This document shows, piece by piece, positions 30,932-39,909 of a DNA stretch of 52,644 nt. Position 1 is the first letter of the stretch. Each line of letters opens with the position of its first letter. The position numbers and the translations under genes are program-made. The notes under the pieces are model-generated. The model was given only the letters and a program-made list of their open reading frames with translations, did not search any database and was not told the origin of the DNA. This DNA comes from Limisphaerales bacterium (GTDB taxonomy: Bacteria; Verrucomicrobiota; Verrucomicrobiia; Limisphaerales; SXTU01). The stretch lies in NCBI GenBank assembly GCA_009773355.1, contig WRPG01000036.1, positions 1 to 52,644 on the forward strand, read 5' to 3'.

Positions 30932-32132
30932 TGGGACTGGCGGGTGGAGTTGGGGCGGCGGCAAAAGCAATCGGCACGGTCAGCGCGTTGCCGCTGACAC
31001 TGCGGCTGGGTCCCCACCCCATTTGATACGCCACGTCCCAGCTCACCCGCGCCTGCTGGCGGCCAACGCCGAGACTGAAGATGTGCCGGTCCGAGTCCGG
31101 CACGAGCGGCGAGAAGTTCGCGTCCGGCACGGAGTTCTCGCTGAAGATGTAGCCCGCGCTCGCGCGCCAGCCGCCCTCGAACTTGCGCGTGACACCGAAC
31201 TCGTAGAACCAGCTCGACCGCCAGTTGAACGGCACCGCCGTCGCCCCGGTGAACTGCTGGAATGTGACCGTCGTCAGCCGGCTCCACTCCGTCCAGTCCG
31301 CGTTGAACTCGAAGTTCCAGTCCGGCGTCGGGCGGAACGAGTAGCCGAGCACGACGTGGCGCGGGAACGGCAGCCGCGCGCTGGCCGGCCCCGTCCCGTC
31401 AATCACCCCCGTGCCGGAGATGGTGCCGGTGCCGGACAGGCCCATCGTCGTCGGGCTGCGGTAGTTCACGCCCACGGAATGCTTTTTCAACGGCTGCCAG
31501 AGCAGGCCCAGGTTGTAGCCCACGTCCGTGTCATCGCCCTTGAACCGGTTCACGCCATTGCCCACCGCGCCCGGCAGGTTGCGCGTCGCCTCCTGCCGGA
31601 TCTCCGTGTCGCAATAGTTCAGCGTCAGCCCGGCGGCCACGGACAACGTCGGATGCACCTGCCAGGCCGCGACCGGGTTGAGCGAGAGGTGCGCCATCTT
31701 GCCGTAAAGCAGGCCGAACTCCGCGTTGTTCGGCCACTCCAGCGCCAGCCCGTAAGGCGCGTAAAGCCCCACGCCGAACGCGAGCGGCTGCTCCTTCATC
31801 CCGTAGGCGTAGTAAAGCTGCGGCGCGAAATCCACGCGGCTCTTCGTGTCGAAGCGCGCGCCCGCCGGGGAGGTGAACCGCGATTCAAACGCGATGGTGT
31901 AGCCGCCGAGGCGGACGTGGTGCCCCTCCAACTGCGTCAGTCCGGCGGGGTTGTAGTAGATGGCCGAGGGGTTGTCCGCCGTGGCGGCGAAGGCGTTGCC
32001 GCGCGCGGTGGCGAGGGGATCCTGGTCGGCGATGCGGATGCCCAGCGCCCAAGCCGGCGTGGTTCCGCCGCCCAGACACAGCCCGCCCAGCACTGCCAAA
32101 GAAGTTGTCCTGCCGGAGCCGCTCGGAAACAC
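30873..32132 (-). CDS. FadL/OmpP1/TodX-family outer-membrane transporter
   Basis: 419 residues from GTG 32132, the only good start before a signal peptide (LAVLGGLCLGGGTTPAWA). The mature N-terminus LGIRIADQDPLATARGNAFA and then DNPSAIYYNPAGLTQLEG are diagnostic of FadL-type channels for hydrophobic molecules. Strand pattern continues through LNYCDTEIRQEATRNLPGA, HSVGVNYRSPTTMGLSGTG, and ASAGYIFSENSVPDANFSPL, with SLRF at the C-terminus as a barrel-insertion signal. Likely substrates are long-chain fatty acids or aromatic hydrocarbons. Its 3' end overlaps the kinase gene, and its start lies about 135 bp from the divergent cyclase. Confidence 0.92.
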   Translation of the reverse strand: MFPSGSGRTTSLAVLGGLCLGGGTTPAWALGIRIADQDPLATARGNAFAATADNPSAIYYNPAGLTQLEGHHVRLGGYTIAFESRFTSPAGARFDTKSRVDFAPQLYYAYGMKEQPLAFGVGLYAPYGLALEWPNNAEFGLLYGKMAHLSLNPVAAWQVHPTLSVAAGLTLNYCDTEIRQEATRNLPGAVGNGVNRFKGDDTDVGYNLGLLWQPLKKHSVGVNYRSPTTMGLSGTGTISGTGVIDGTGPASARLPFPRHVVLGYSFRPTPDWNFEFNADWTEWSRLTTVTFQQFTGATAVPFNWRSSWFYEFGVTRKFEGGWRASAGYIFSENSVPDANFSPLVPDSDRHIFSLGVGRQQARVSWDVAYQMGWGPSRSVSGNALTVPIAFAAAPTPPASPNGRYTFLSHALTAAVSLRF

Positions 32133-32268
32133 GCGCGAGAGTGTTCGTCAGAAGGCGGCGGCGCGGCAAGCAGGATTTCCGGCGCGCCGGAATTTGGCTG
32201 ACGGCCCGGTGCGTTCGTGCCAAGAATTTCTTCGCGTTACCCGCAGTTCTGTCGCCAAGCGAAACATC

Positions 32269-33480
32269 ATGGACCCGGATTCCAGCCAGCCGCCGAACCC
32301 GCCGGAGGAGACCAGCACGTTCCAACTGCTGCGCAGCGCGGTGCAAAGCGGCCTCTCGCCCGAGCAGGCGCTCCAGTTGCAGCGCGCGGAGTCCGACCAG
32401 TCCGGCCGGCAGGCCGCCATCCTCGTGGCCGATGACGAGGACGCCATGCGCGGGGTCCTGCTGCTCATGCTCCGTGCGCTGGGCTACCAGAACCTCGCCG
32501 AGGCGCGCGACGGCGAGGAGGCGCTCGCCGCGCTGCACGAGCGGGAGTTCGACCTGCTCATCACCGACATGCAGATGCCCGCGATGGACGGCTTCGCGCT
32601 GCTCCAGGCCATCAAAGACGACCCCTTCATGCGCCACCTGCCCGTGATCGTCGCCTCGGGGATGAACCAGCTCGACGCCGTCGCGCGCTGCATTGAAATG
32701 GGGGCCGAGGATTTCCTGCCCAAGCCGGTCAACGCCACCATCCTGCGCGCGCGCGTCAACGCCTCGCTGGACCGCAAACGGCTGCGCGACCTTGATCGCC
32801 TCCGGCTCATCCAGCTCCAGCAGGAGAAGCAGCTCCTCGAAATGGAGAAGGAGAAATCCGAGCGCCTCCTGCTCAACATCCTGCCGCAGTGCATCGCCGA
32901 GCGGCTCAAGGGCGGCGAGCGCAACATCGCCGAGCGCTTCGCCGAGGTCACCGTCCTCTTCGCCGACATCGTGGACTTCACCACGCTCGCCAACGAGACC
33001 GACCCCGAGGATCTCGTCACCATCCTCAACGAACTGTTTTCCCGCTTCGACCGCCTCGCCGAGCGGCACGGCCTCGAAAAGATCAAGACCATCGGCGACA
33101 GCTACCTCGTCGTCGGCGGCCTGCCGCTCCCGCGCGCCGACCACGCCGAGGCGGTGGCCGAGATGGCGCTGGGGATGTTGGCGACCGTGCGTGACCTGAA
33201 CAGCGATTCCGGCATCAGCCTCCGCGTGCGCATCGGCCTGAACACCGGCCCGGTCGTGGCCGGTGTCATCGGGCGCAAGAAGTTCACCTACGACCTCTGG
33301 GGCACGGCCGTCAACCTCGCCAGCCGGATGCAGTCCAGCGGCCTGCCCGACCACATCCATCTCTCCGAAGGCACCCGCCGGCTGCTGCGCGGGCACTTCA
33401 AGGTCACCGCGCGCGGCACCGTCCACTGCAAGGGCCACGGCGAAGTGCGCTCCTACCTGCTTGAGGGGATGAAGGGCTGA
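32269..33480 (+). CDS. Response regulator-class III adenylate cyclase
   Basis: 403 residues from ATG 32269. The receiver (about 48-170) has AILVADDEDAM, phosphoacceptor Asp about 100 in LLITDMQMPAMDG, and Lys in DFLPKPVN. A coiled coil (about 172-205) leads to a class III cyclase domain: metal-binding Asp in VLFADIVDFTTL, KIKTIGDSYLVVGG (Lys about 273, second metal Asp about 277), RIGLNTGPVVAGVIG, and YDLWGTAVNLASRM (Asp 342, Asn 349, Arg 353). The Lys/Asp purine-recognition pair points to ATP rather than GTP. It should make cAMP on phosphorylation of the receiver; the NrfD-associated nucleotide-binding domain encoded about 5 kb upstream is a candidate receiver of that signal (inference). Confidence 0.92.
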   Translation: MDPDSSQPPNPPEETSTFQLLRSAVQSGLSPEQALQLQRAESDQSGRQAAILVADDEDAMRGVLLLMLRALGYQNLAEARDGEEALAALHEREFDLLITDMQMPAMDGFALLQAIKDDPFMRHLPVIVASGMNQLDAVARCIEMGAEDFLPKPVNATILRARVNASLDRKRLRDLDRLRLIQLQQEKQLLEMEKEKSERLLLNILPQCIAERLKGGERNIAERFAEVTVLFADIVDFTTLANETDPEDLVTILNELFSRFDRLAERHGLEKIKTIGDSYLVVGGLPLPRADHAEAVAEMALGMLATVRDLNSDSGISLRVRIGLNTGPVVAGVIGRKKFTYDLWGTAVNLASRMQSSGLPDHIHLSEGTRRLLRGHFKVTARGTVHCKGHGEVRSYLLEGMKG

Positions 33481-33576
33481 CGGCGGGTCGGTGGGGTTTG
33501 AAGGCGCGTCGAAACCGGTTTGCTTTCCCTGCCACCGGCCATTCCAAGCACACGGAAGCGAAGCCGGAGGGCACGC

Positions 33577-36500
33577 TCACACGCTCCGCAAATCCAGCGT
33601 GAAGGGCAGCTCCGGGTTGACCTGCGCCGGCTTGACCTTCACCGGGCCGGGCGTGTGGCCCAGGCGGAAGAAGCGCGCGAGGCGGCGGCTCTCGGCTTCG
33701 TAGGCGTTCACCGGGAAGCTCGTGTAGTTGCGACCGCCGGGATGCGCGACGTGATACTGGCAGCCGCCGATGCTCTTGCCGTTCCAAGTGTCCACCACAT
33801 CGAAGGTCAGCGGCGCGTGGACGCCGATGGTGGGTTGTAGGCAGGACGCCGGCTGCCACGCGCGGTAGCGGACGCCGGCGATGTATTCGCCGTGCGTGCC
33901 GGTCGGGTGCAACGGGATGGCGTGGCCGTTGCAGGTGATGACGTGGCGCGAGTCGGTGAGGCCGCGCGCCTTCACCTGCACGCGTTCGAGCGAGGAGTCC
34001 ACGTAGCGCACCGTGCCGCCGCCGCCGGGTTCCTCGCCGAGGACGTGCCACGGTTCGAGGGCTTGCCGGAGTTCGAGCGCGGTGTTGCGCAGCTCGACAT
34101 CGCCGAACTGCGGGAAACGGAACTCGAAGTGCGGCGCGAACCACTCGGGCTTCATCGCGTAGCCGGCGTCCTTCAAGTCGGCGACCACATCCTGCAAATC
34201 CGACCAGACGAAGTGCGGCAGCATCCAGCGGTCGTGAATCTGCGCGCCCCAGCGCACGAGCTTGGCGTTGTAGGGCTGCTGCCAGAACTTCGCGACCAGC
34301 GTGCGCAGGAGAAGCTGCTGCGCGAGGCTCATCTCCGCGTGCGGCGGCATCTCGAAGGCGCGCATCTCCAGCAGGCCGAGGCGACCGCTGCTGCTGTCGG
34401 GCGAGTAGAGTTTATCAATGCAGAACTCGACGCGATGAGTGTTGCCGGTCGCGTCAATGAGCAGGTTGCGGAACAAGCGGTCGGTCTGCCATGCGGGCAC
34501 GGGCGCGAAGTCCTTGATTTGTTTGAAGGCGACTTCCAGCTCGTAAAGCGAGTCGTTGCGCGCCTCGTCAATGCGCGGACTTTGGCTCGTCGGCCCGATG
34601 GACAGGCTGCTGAACAGAAACGACAACGACGGGTGATTCTGCCAGTAGCCGAGGAGGCTCTTGAGCAGGTCGGGCCTGCGCAAGAGCGGCGAGTCGGACG
34701 GCGTCGCGCCGCCGATGACGATGTGGTTGCCGCCGCCCGTGCCGGTGTGGCGGCCGTCCAGCATGAACTTTTCCGTGCCGAGCCGCGACTGGCGCGCCTC
34801 CTCGTAGAGCGTCGTGGTCTGCTGCACCATCTCGTTCCACGTCGCGGTCGGGTGCATGTTGACCTCGATGACGCCGGGGTCGGGCGTGACCTTGAGGACG
34901 TTCAGGCGCGGGTCGTGCGGCGGCGTGTAGCCCTCGATGACGACCGGCGTTTTCAACTGCGCGGCGGTGTCCTCCACGGCGGCGACGAGTTCCAGGTAAT
35001 CTTCCAGCGTCGCCACGGGCGGCATGAAGACGTGCAGGCGTCCGCCGCGCGGCTCGACGCACAGCGCGGTGCGCACAATCCACGCGGCGGATTCGCCGCG
35101 TGCCGGTTCGCGCGTCGGGTCGTCGAGGAGTTCGGCCTTGCGCAGGTCCTCGTCGGTCTGGCTGCGACGCCGGAGCGCGGCGGCTTTCTTGCGGGCGGGC
35201 GTGTTGACTTGCAGATAGCGCTGGCGGAATTCCGCGCGCTCCGGCAGCGGCGGGCGCGCCACGCTGGGGTCCAGTTCGTTGAGGTAGGGATAATCCGACT
35301 GGCTCACCCACGGGAGCGAATCGAGTGGCAGCCGGAAACCCATCGGCGAATCGCCGGGGAACAGTAAGAGCTTTTCCGACCGAAGAAACCACGGCCCACT
35401 CGCCCAGACCGGGAAGCAATTCCGCCACGCGCGCTGCACCGGCAGCGCGTGGCCGACGAGTCGGTCAAGGCCGCGCTCCAGCACCTTCGCGAGGCGGGCG
35501 CGTTCCTCCTCGTCCTTCAAGTCGGCCTGGTGCGGGTCCACGTTCGCGGGCAGCCGGCGCTCCTTCCAGAGATGATAGAACGGGTCTTCGTAGCCGGGCA
35601 TTATCCACTGCGGGTCGGCCTTGATGCGCTCGGCCAGCGCGGCCATGAAGCGCGCGGAATGGTCGGTCGTGTGGCCGTATTGCGTCTTTTCGTCGGCGAT
35701 GAGCGCGGGATTTTCCCAGATGGGCTGGCCGTCCTTGCGCCAGTAGCAGGCGAAGGCCCAGCGCGGCAGCGACTCGCCGGGATAGGCCTTGCCCTGGCCG
35801 TAGTGGAGCAGCGCGCCGGGCGCGAAGCGGCCTTGCAGGCGGCGAATGAGTTCATCCGCGAGCGGGCGCTTCGTCGGGCCGAGCGCGGCGATGTTCCACT
35901 CCGCGCCGTCCATGTCGTCAATGCTCACGAAGGTCGGCTCGCCGCCCATCGTGAGGCGCACGTCGTGTTTCTTGAGGTCGGCGTCCACGGCGTGGCCGAG
36001 CTTCGCAATCTCCGCCCACTGCTCGGCGGTGTAAGGCTTCGTGACGCGCGGCGACTCGTGGATGCGCGTGACCTTCATCTCCACGTTGAACTCACACTTG
36101 CTGTCGTCCACAACGCCCGAGATGGGCGCGGCGGACGAGGGGTCAGGCGTGGCGGCGAGCGGGATGTGGCCTTCGCCCGCAAGCAGGCCGCTGGTCGGGT
36201 CGAGGCCAATCCAGCCCGCGCCGGGCAGATAGACTTCGCACCACGCGTGGAGGTCGGTGAAGTCTTGCTCCGCGCCGCTCGGGCCGTCGAGCGACTTCAC
36301 ATCGGGCTTGAGCTGAATCAGGTAGCCGCTGACGAAGCGCGCCGCGAGGCCGCAGTGGCGGAAGAGCTGCACCAGCAGCCACGCGGAGTCACGACACGAG
36401 CCGCTCAACGTGGCGAGCGTCTGGTCCGGCGTCTGCACGCCCGGCTCCAGACGGATGAGATACTTGATGTCCTTCCAAAGCCGCTGGTTGAAGGCGACGA

Positions 36501-37068
36501 GGAAGTCAATCGTGCGCGGGCGCGTGTCCTTCTCCTTGTCCTGATGAATCTGCCCGAACTCCGGCATGTGGCCGTGGGCGTGGACATCTTCCGCCAACTC
36601 GGAATGCGGCACCGGCGCGTGGCGACGATTCGGGAACGTGACGTTCTCACCCAGCGCCTCGCGCGACACGGTGGCGAGGTAGGCCTGAAACCTGGGCGAG
36701 AGCGGGCACTTGAGTTGAAACGGCTCCAGCTCGTGGTCGAGCGTGCGGTCGTATTGAAATGGGAACTGTTCGGCGTGCGGCTCAAGAAAGAAATCGAACG
36801 GGTTGAGCACCGACATCTCAGCCACCAGGTCCACCTCGACGCAGAATTCGCGCGTCGGCTCCGGGAAGACGAGGCGCGCGAGGTAGTTTGACTGCGGGTC
36901 CTGCTGCCAGTTGATGAAGTGTTTCTCAGGCGAGATGCGCAGCGAGTAGCTCAGGATGCGCGTCCGGCAATGCGGCGCAGGCCGCAGCCGCACGACCTGC
37001 GGGCCGAGCGTCACGAGCCGGTCGTAGGCGTAGTGCGTCTTGTGGTGGAGGGCGACGTGGATGGACAT
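33577..37068 (-). CDS. Transglutaminase-like / DUF2126 protein
   Basis: 1163 residues from ATG 37068. The N-terminal part is a bacterial transglutaminase-like N domain (LHHKTHYAYDRLVTLGPQVV) and a papain-fold core with Cys in LSGSCRDSAWLLVQLFRHCG, His in FTDLHAWCEVYLPGAGW, and Asp in IGLDPTSG. From about 340 onward it is the DUF2126 region (LTMGGEPTFVSIDDMDGAEW; GRHTGTGGGNHIVIGGATPS; SIGPTSQSPRIDEARNDSLY). Full-length relatives are encoded with alpha-E and circularly permuted ATP-grasp genes, as here. Comparative work on ATP-grasp amidoligases proposed that these clusters make and process a peptide-like product; this remains a proposal. Confidence 0.92.
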   Translation of the reverse strand: MSIHVALHHKTHYAYDRLVTLGPQVVRLRPAPHCRTRILSYSLRISPEKHFINWQQDPQSNYLARLVFPEPTREFCVEVDLVAEMSVLNPFDFFLEPHAEQFPFQYDRTLDHELEPFQLKCPLSPRFQAYLATVSREALGENVTFPNRRHAPVPHSELAEDVHAHGHMPEFGQIHQDKEKDTRPRTIDFLVAFNQRLWKDIKYLIRLEPGVQTPDQTLATLSGSCRDSAWLLVQLFRHCGLAARFVSGYLIQLKPDVKSLDGPSGAEQDFTDLHAWCEVYLPGAGWIGLDPTSGLLAGEGHIPLAATPDPSSAAPISGVVDDSKCEFNVEMKVTRIHESPRVTKPYTAEQWAEIAKLGHAVDADLKKHDVRLTMGGEPTFVSIDDMDGAEWNIAALGPTKRPLADELIRRLQGRFAPGALLHYGQGKAYPGESLPRWAFACYWRKDGQPIWENPALIADEKTQYGHTTDHSARFMAALAERIKADPQWIMPGYEDPFYHLWKERRLPANVDPHQADLKDEEERARLAKVLERGLDRLVGHALPVQRAWRNCFPVWASGPWFLRSEKLLLFPGDSPMGFRLPLDSLPWVSQSDYPYLNELDPSVARPPLPERAEFRQRYLQVNTPARKKAAALRRRSQTDEDLRKAELLDDPTREPARGESAAWIVRTALCVEPRGGRLHVFMPPVATLEDYLELVAAVEDTAAQLKTPVVIEGYTPPHDPRLNVLKVTPDPGVIEVNMHPTATWNEMVQQTTTLYEEARQSRLGTEKFMLDGRHTGTGGGNHIVIGGATPSDSPLLRRPDLLKSLLGYWQNHPSLSFLFSSLSIGPTSQSPRIDEARNDSLYELEVAFKQIKDFAPVPAWQTDRLFRNLLIDATGNTHRVEFCIDKLYSPDSSSGRLGLLEMRAFEMPPHAEMSLAQQLLLRTLVAKFWQQPYNAKLVRWGAQIHDRWMLPHFVWSDLQDVVADLKDAGYAMKPEWFAPHFEFRFPQFGDVELRNTALELRQALEPWHVLGEEPGGGGTVRYVDSSLERVQVKARGLTDSRHVITCNGHAIPLHPTGTHGEYIAGVRYRAWQPASCLQPTIGVHAPLTFDVVDTWNGKSIGGCQYHVAHPGGRNYTSFPVNAYEAESRRLARFFRLGHTPGPVKVKPAQVNPELPFTLDLRSV

Positions 37069-37073
37069 GAATC

Positions 37074-37206
37074 AAAGCTCCAAGTTCCAAGCTCCAAATC
37101 CCAACCAACGTTGCTTCGCCGCGTCCCCCGCATTACGCACGTCAGCGACATCCCAGCTTGGAGCTTGGAGCTTCTTTGGAACTTGGAGCTTGGGATTTGG
37201 AGCTTT
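37074..37206. repeat. Inverted-repeat element, AAGCTCCAAG family
   Basis: Left arm 37074-37104 (AAAGCTCCAAGTTCCAAGCT...) and right arm 37178-37206 (ending GGGATTTGGAGCTTT) are reverse complements built of shuffled CCAAGCT/CCAAGTT/CCAAATC units. It fills the gap between two genes of the ATP-grasp operon; the right arm reaches the stop codon of the alpha-E gene. Confidence 0.85.
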
Positions 37207-38222
37207 CACTGCTGCTGCTGCTCCTCCTGCTGCACGAGCATTTGCTCATCCATGCTGGCAATGGACTGGAAGAAGTAGGCGGTGAAGAGCGCGTCGCCGA
37301 TGGCGTTGAGCTTGAGCTGGAACTGGTCGAGATACTGGTGCAGTCCGTCCGCGAAGATTTCGTCCACGGTGCTGAACTGCAACTCGGCTTCGAGCCGGCC
37401 GGTGAGCTTCTCGGCCTCGTTGGAGAAGCGGCCCACGGGCACACCGGAGATGCGGCGCAACGCGAGGTTCAATTCCTTGATGCAGAAGCGGGCCGAGCGG
37501 GGAAAGTCCTCGTTGAGCAGGAGGAATTCCGCCACGAGCTTCGGATGCACCTCGGCGCTGTGGATGGACTTGTAGGCGTCCCACGCGCTGCACGAGCGCA
37601 GGATGGCGGACCATTCGAGCGCCTCGGCCTGCGTGACGTTGGTGGGCGCGCCTTTCTCGGGCAGCGTCTGGTAGCGGAGGTCGAGGATGCGCGAGGTCTT
37701 GTCCGCGCGCTCGATGAACTTGCCGGCCTCGCTGAAGTTCCAGCCCTCGTTGCGGATGGAGGTCGCGCGCGTGAGGCCGATGAGAATGAGCGACGACGCC
37801 TTCACCTGCTGGAAGAAGTCGGTGGGGCTTTCCTTCCAGACCTGCCGTGCCTGCGGTGAGCGGACGAAGAGGTAGAGGCGGTTCAACTCCTCCCACAGCT
37901 CGCTGGTAATCTGGTCGCGCACCATGCGGGCGTTCTCGCGCGCCTGGCAGATGGAGGCGACCAGCGAGTTCGAGTTCTCCATCTGGAAGACGAGAAACTC
38001 GGTGACATGCTTGCCGGTGGCCTTCTTGTGGAGCTGGAGAAACGCCTCCTCGTCGCCGGTGCTCTGGACGATGGGCATCCAGTGGTCGGCGAGGCGCTGG
38101 TCGTTGAGGGTGCGGAAGTCGAGGAGGAGCTGGAGGTTCACGTCCACGATGCGCGCGATGTTCTCGGCACGCTCGATGTAACGAGCCATCCAGTAGAGGC
38201 AGTTGGCGACGCGGGAGAGCAT
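37206..38222 (-). CDS. Alpha-E domain protein (DUF403)
   Basis: 338 residues from ATG 38222. The start MLSRVANCLYWMARYIERAE and the all-helical pattern are diagnostic of alpha-E proteins, helical partners of circularly permuted ATP-grasp enzymes. Further family positions include ARENARMVRDQITSELWEEL, RADKTSRILDLRYQTLPEKG and LNLALRRISG. The C-terminus is Gln-rich (EEQQQQ). The biochemical role is unknown. It lies between the ATP-grasp and transglutaminase genes on the same strand, each gap holding a palindromic element of a different family. Confidence 0.93.
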   Translation of the reverse strand: MLSRVANCLYWMARYIERAENIARIVDVNLQLLLDFRTLNDQRLADHWMPIVQSTGDEEAFLQLHKKATGKHVTEFLVFQMENSNSLVASICQARENARMVRDQITSELWEELNRLYLFVRSPQARQVWKESPTDFFQQVKASSLILIGLTRATSIRNEGWNFSEAGKFIERADKTSRILDLRYQTLPEKGAPTNVTQAEALEWSAILRSCSAWDAYKSIHSAEVHPKLVAEFLLLNEDFPRSARFCIKELNLALRRISGVPVGRFSNEAEKLTGRLEAELQFSTVDEIFADGLHQYLDQFQLKLNAIGDALFTAYFFQSIASMDEQMLVQQEEQQQQ

Positions 38223-38228
38223 GGGGAA

Positions 38229-38312
38229 TTTACGCTTTACGTTTTACGATGCTGGTTCGCCTGCCACGGTCAGCCATCAGCCGGGGCGTAAAACGTAATG
38301 CGTAATGCGTAA
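38229..38312. repeat. Inverted-repeat element, TTACG family
   Basis: Left arm about 38229-38249 (TTTACGCTTTACGTTTTACG) and right arm about 38286-38312 (GCGTAAAACGTAATGCGTAA...) pair imperfectly and are made of TTACG-type units. It fills the gap between the ATP-grasp and alpha-E genes. Confidence 0.75.
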
Positions 38313-38317
38313 TCATT

Positions 38318-39757
38318 TCACTCATCTCCATACAGCACCCAAGTATCCTTGCTCCCGCCGCCTTGCGACGAGTTGACGACCAGCGAGCCTTTCCGCAGCG
38401 CGACGCGCGTGAGGCCGCCGGGGACGATGACAATCTTCTCGCCGTAGATGATGTAGGGTCGCAGGTCAATGTGCCGGCCCTCGAACTTGCCGCCGTCCAC
38501 CTGCGTCGGATGCCGTGATAGCGAAATCATCGGCTGCGCGATGTAGTTGCGCGGGTCGGCCTCGACCTGCTTGCGGAAGGCTTCGATTTCCTCCTTCGAC
38601 GCCTTCGGCCCCATCAGCATCCCGTAGCCGCCCGACTCGTTCGCCGCCTTGACGACCAGCTTGGAGAGGTTTTCGAGGATGTATTTCTTGTCCGCCTCCT
38701 CGTTGGCGAGGTAGGTCGGGACGTTCGGGATGATGGGTTCCTGGTCGAGGTAATACTTAATCATCCGCGGCACGAAGTAATACATCACCTTGTCGTCCGC
38801 GATGCCCGTTCCGATGGAGTTGGCGAGGCTGACGTTGCCGGCGCGGTAGGCGCGCACGAGGCCAGGCACGCCGAGCATCGAGTCACGGCGGAAGACCGTC
38901 GGGTCAATGAAGTCGTCGTCAATGCGCCGGTAGATGACGTGGACGGGTTGCAGGCCCTTGGTCGTGCGCATGAACACGCGCGCGTCGCGCACCACGAGGT
39001 CGCGGCCCTCGACGATTTCGATGCCCATCTGCCGCGCAAGGTAGGTGTGCTCGAAGTAAGCCGAGTTGTAGGCGCCCGGCGTCAGCAGCACGACCGTCGG
39101 GTTCGCCACGCCGGCGGGCGCGATGTGATTGAGCATCCGCAGCAGCTCCTGCGGATAGTCCTCCACCGGCCGCACGCCGATGTCCTCGAACATGCCGGGA
39201 AACGAGCGCTTCATCGCGCGGCGGTTCTCCAGCACGTAGCTCACGCCGCTGGGGCAGCGTCCGTTGTCCTCCAGCACCAGCCATTGCCCGCTGCCGTCGC
39301 GAATCAGGTCCGTGCCGCAGACGTGGATGTAAATATCCTTGGGCACGTTGAACCCCGCGAACTCGCGCCGGAAATGTTTTCCCGACAGGACGTAGTGCGG
39401 CGGGATGACGCCGTCCTTGAGGATGCGCTGCTCATGATAGATGTCGTGGAGGAAAAGGTTCAGCGCCGTGATGCGCTGCGTCAGCCCGCGCTCCAGAAAC
39501 TCCCACTCCTTCGCCGGGATGATGCGCGGCAGCAGGTCGAACGGGAAAATCTTCTCCGTCCCCGCCTCGTCGCCATAGACGTTGAAGGTGATGCCCTGCC
39601 GGAGAAACGCCACGTCCACCGAATGCCGCTTGTGCTCGAACTCCTGCGGCGTGAGCGCCTTGAAATGCTGGCGGAACTTCCGGTAGTGCGGCCGCGCCTG
39701 GCCGTCCTTGTCCAGCATCTCGTCGAAGAACCCCGCCTGGTCGTAGCGTTTCAGCAT
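38318..39757 (-). CDS. Circularly permuted ATP-grasp protein (DUF404/DUF407)
   Basis: 479 residues from ATG 39757; an upstream TTG at 39802 is in frame but a less likely start. The N-terminus [20 protein letters not shown] and the later segments [40 protein letters not shown] with [10 protein letters not shown], and [20 protein letters not shown] define the circularly permuted ATP-grasp type 1 family. The C-terminal part carries the [20 protein letters not shown] and [20 protein letters not shown] segments. Such enzymes probably form amide bonds using ATP. First gene of the three-gene minus-strand unit with alpha-E and transglutaminase/DUF2126. Confidence 0.93.
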   Translation of the reverse strand: MLKRYDQAGFFDEMLDKDGQARPHYRKFRQHFKALTPQEFEHKRHSVDVAFLRQGITFNVYGDEAGTEKIFPFDLLPRIIPAKEWEFLERGLTQRITALNLFLHDIYHEQRILKDGVIPPHYVLSGKHFRREFAGFNVPKDIYIHVCGTDLIRDGSGQWLVLEDNGRCPSGVSYVLENRRAMKRSFPGMFEDIGVRPVEDYPQELLRMLNHIAPAGVANPTVVLLTPGAYNSAYFEHTYLARQMGIEIVEGRDLVVRDARVFMRTTKGLQPVHVIYRRIDDDFIDPTVFRRDSMLGVPGLVRAYRAGNVSLANSIGTGIADDKVMYYFVPRMIKYYLDQEPIIPNVPTYLANEEADKKYILENLSKLVVKAANESGGYGMLMGPKASKEEIEAFRKQVEADPRNYIAQPMISLSRHPTQVDGGKFEGRHIDLRPYIIYGEKIVIVPGGLTRVALRKGSLVVNSSQGGGSKDTWVLYGDE

Positions 39758-39909
39758 TTGTTGTCTCGTTTTGTTCACGCCGGCCAATTCTTGCACAAGC
39801 AAGCCGCGCTGCTACGCGGCAATCCAGCGAAACTCAAGCGCCGCTCCGGTAGCGCAACTCGCGTGCCGCAGACGGAACACATCCGCAATTTTGTGCCTCA
39901 GGCCGCGAG

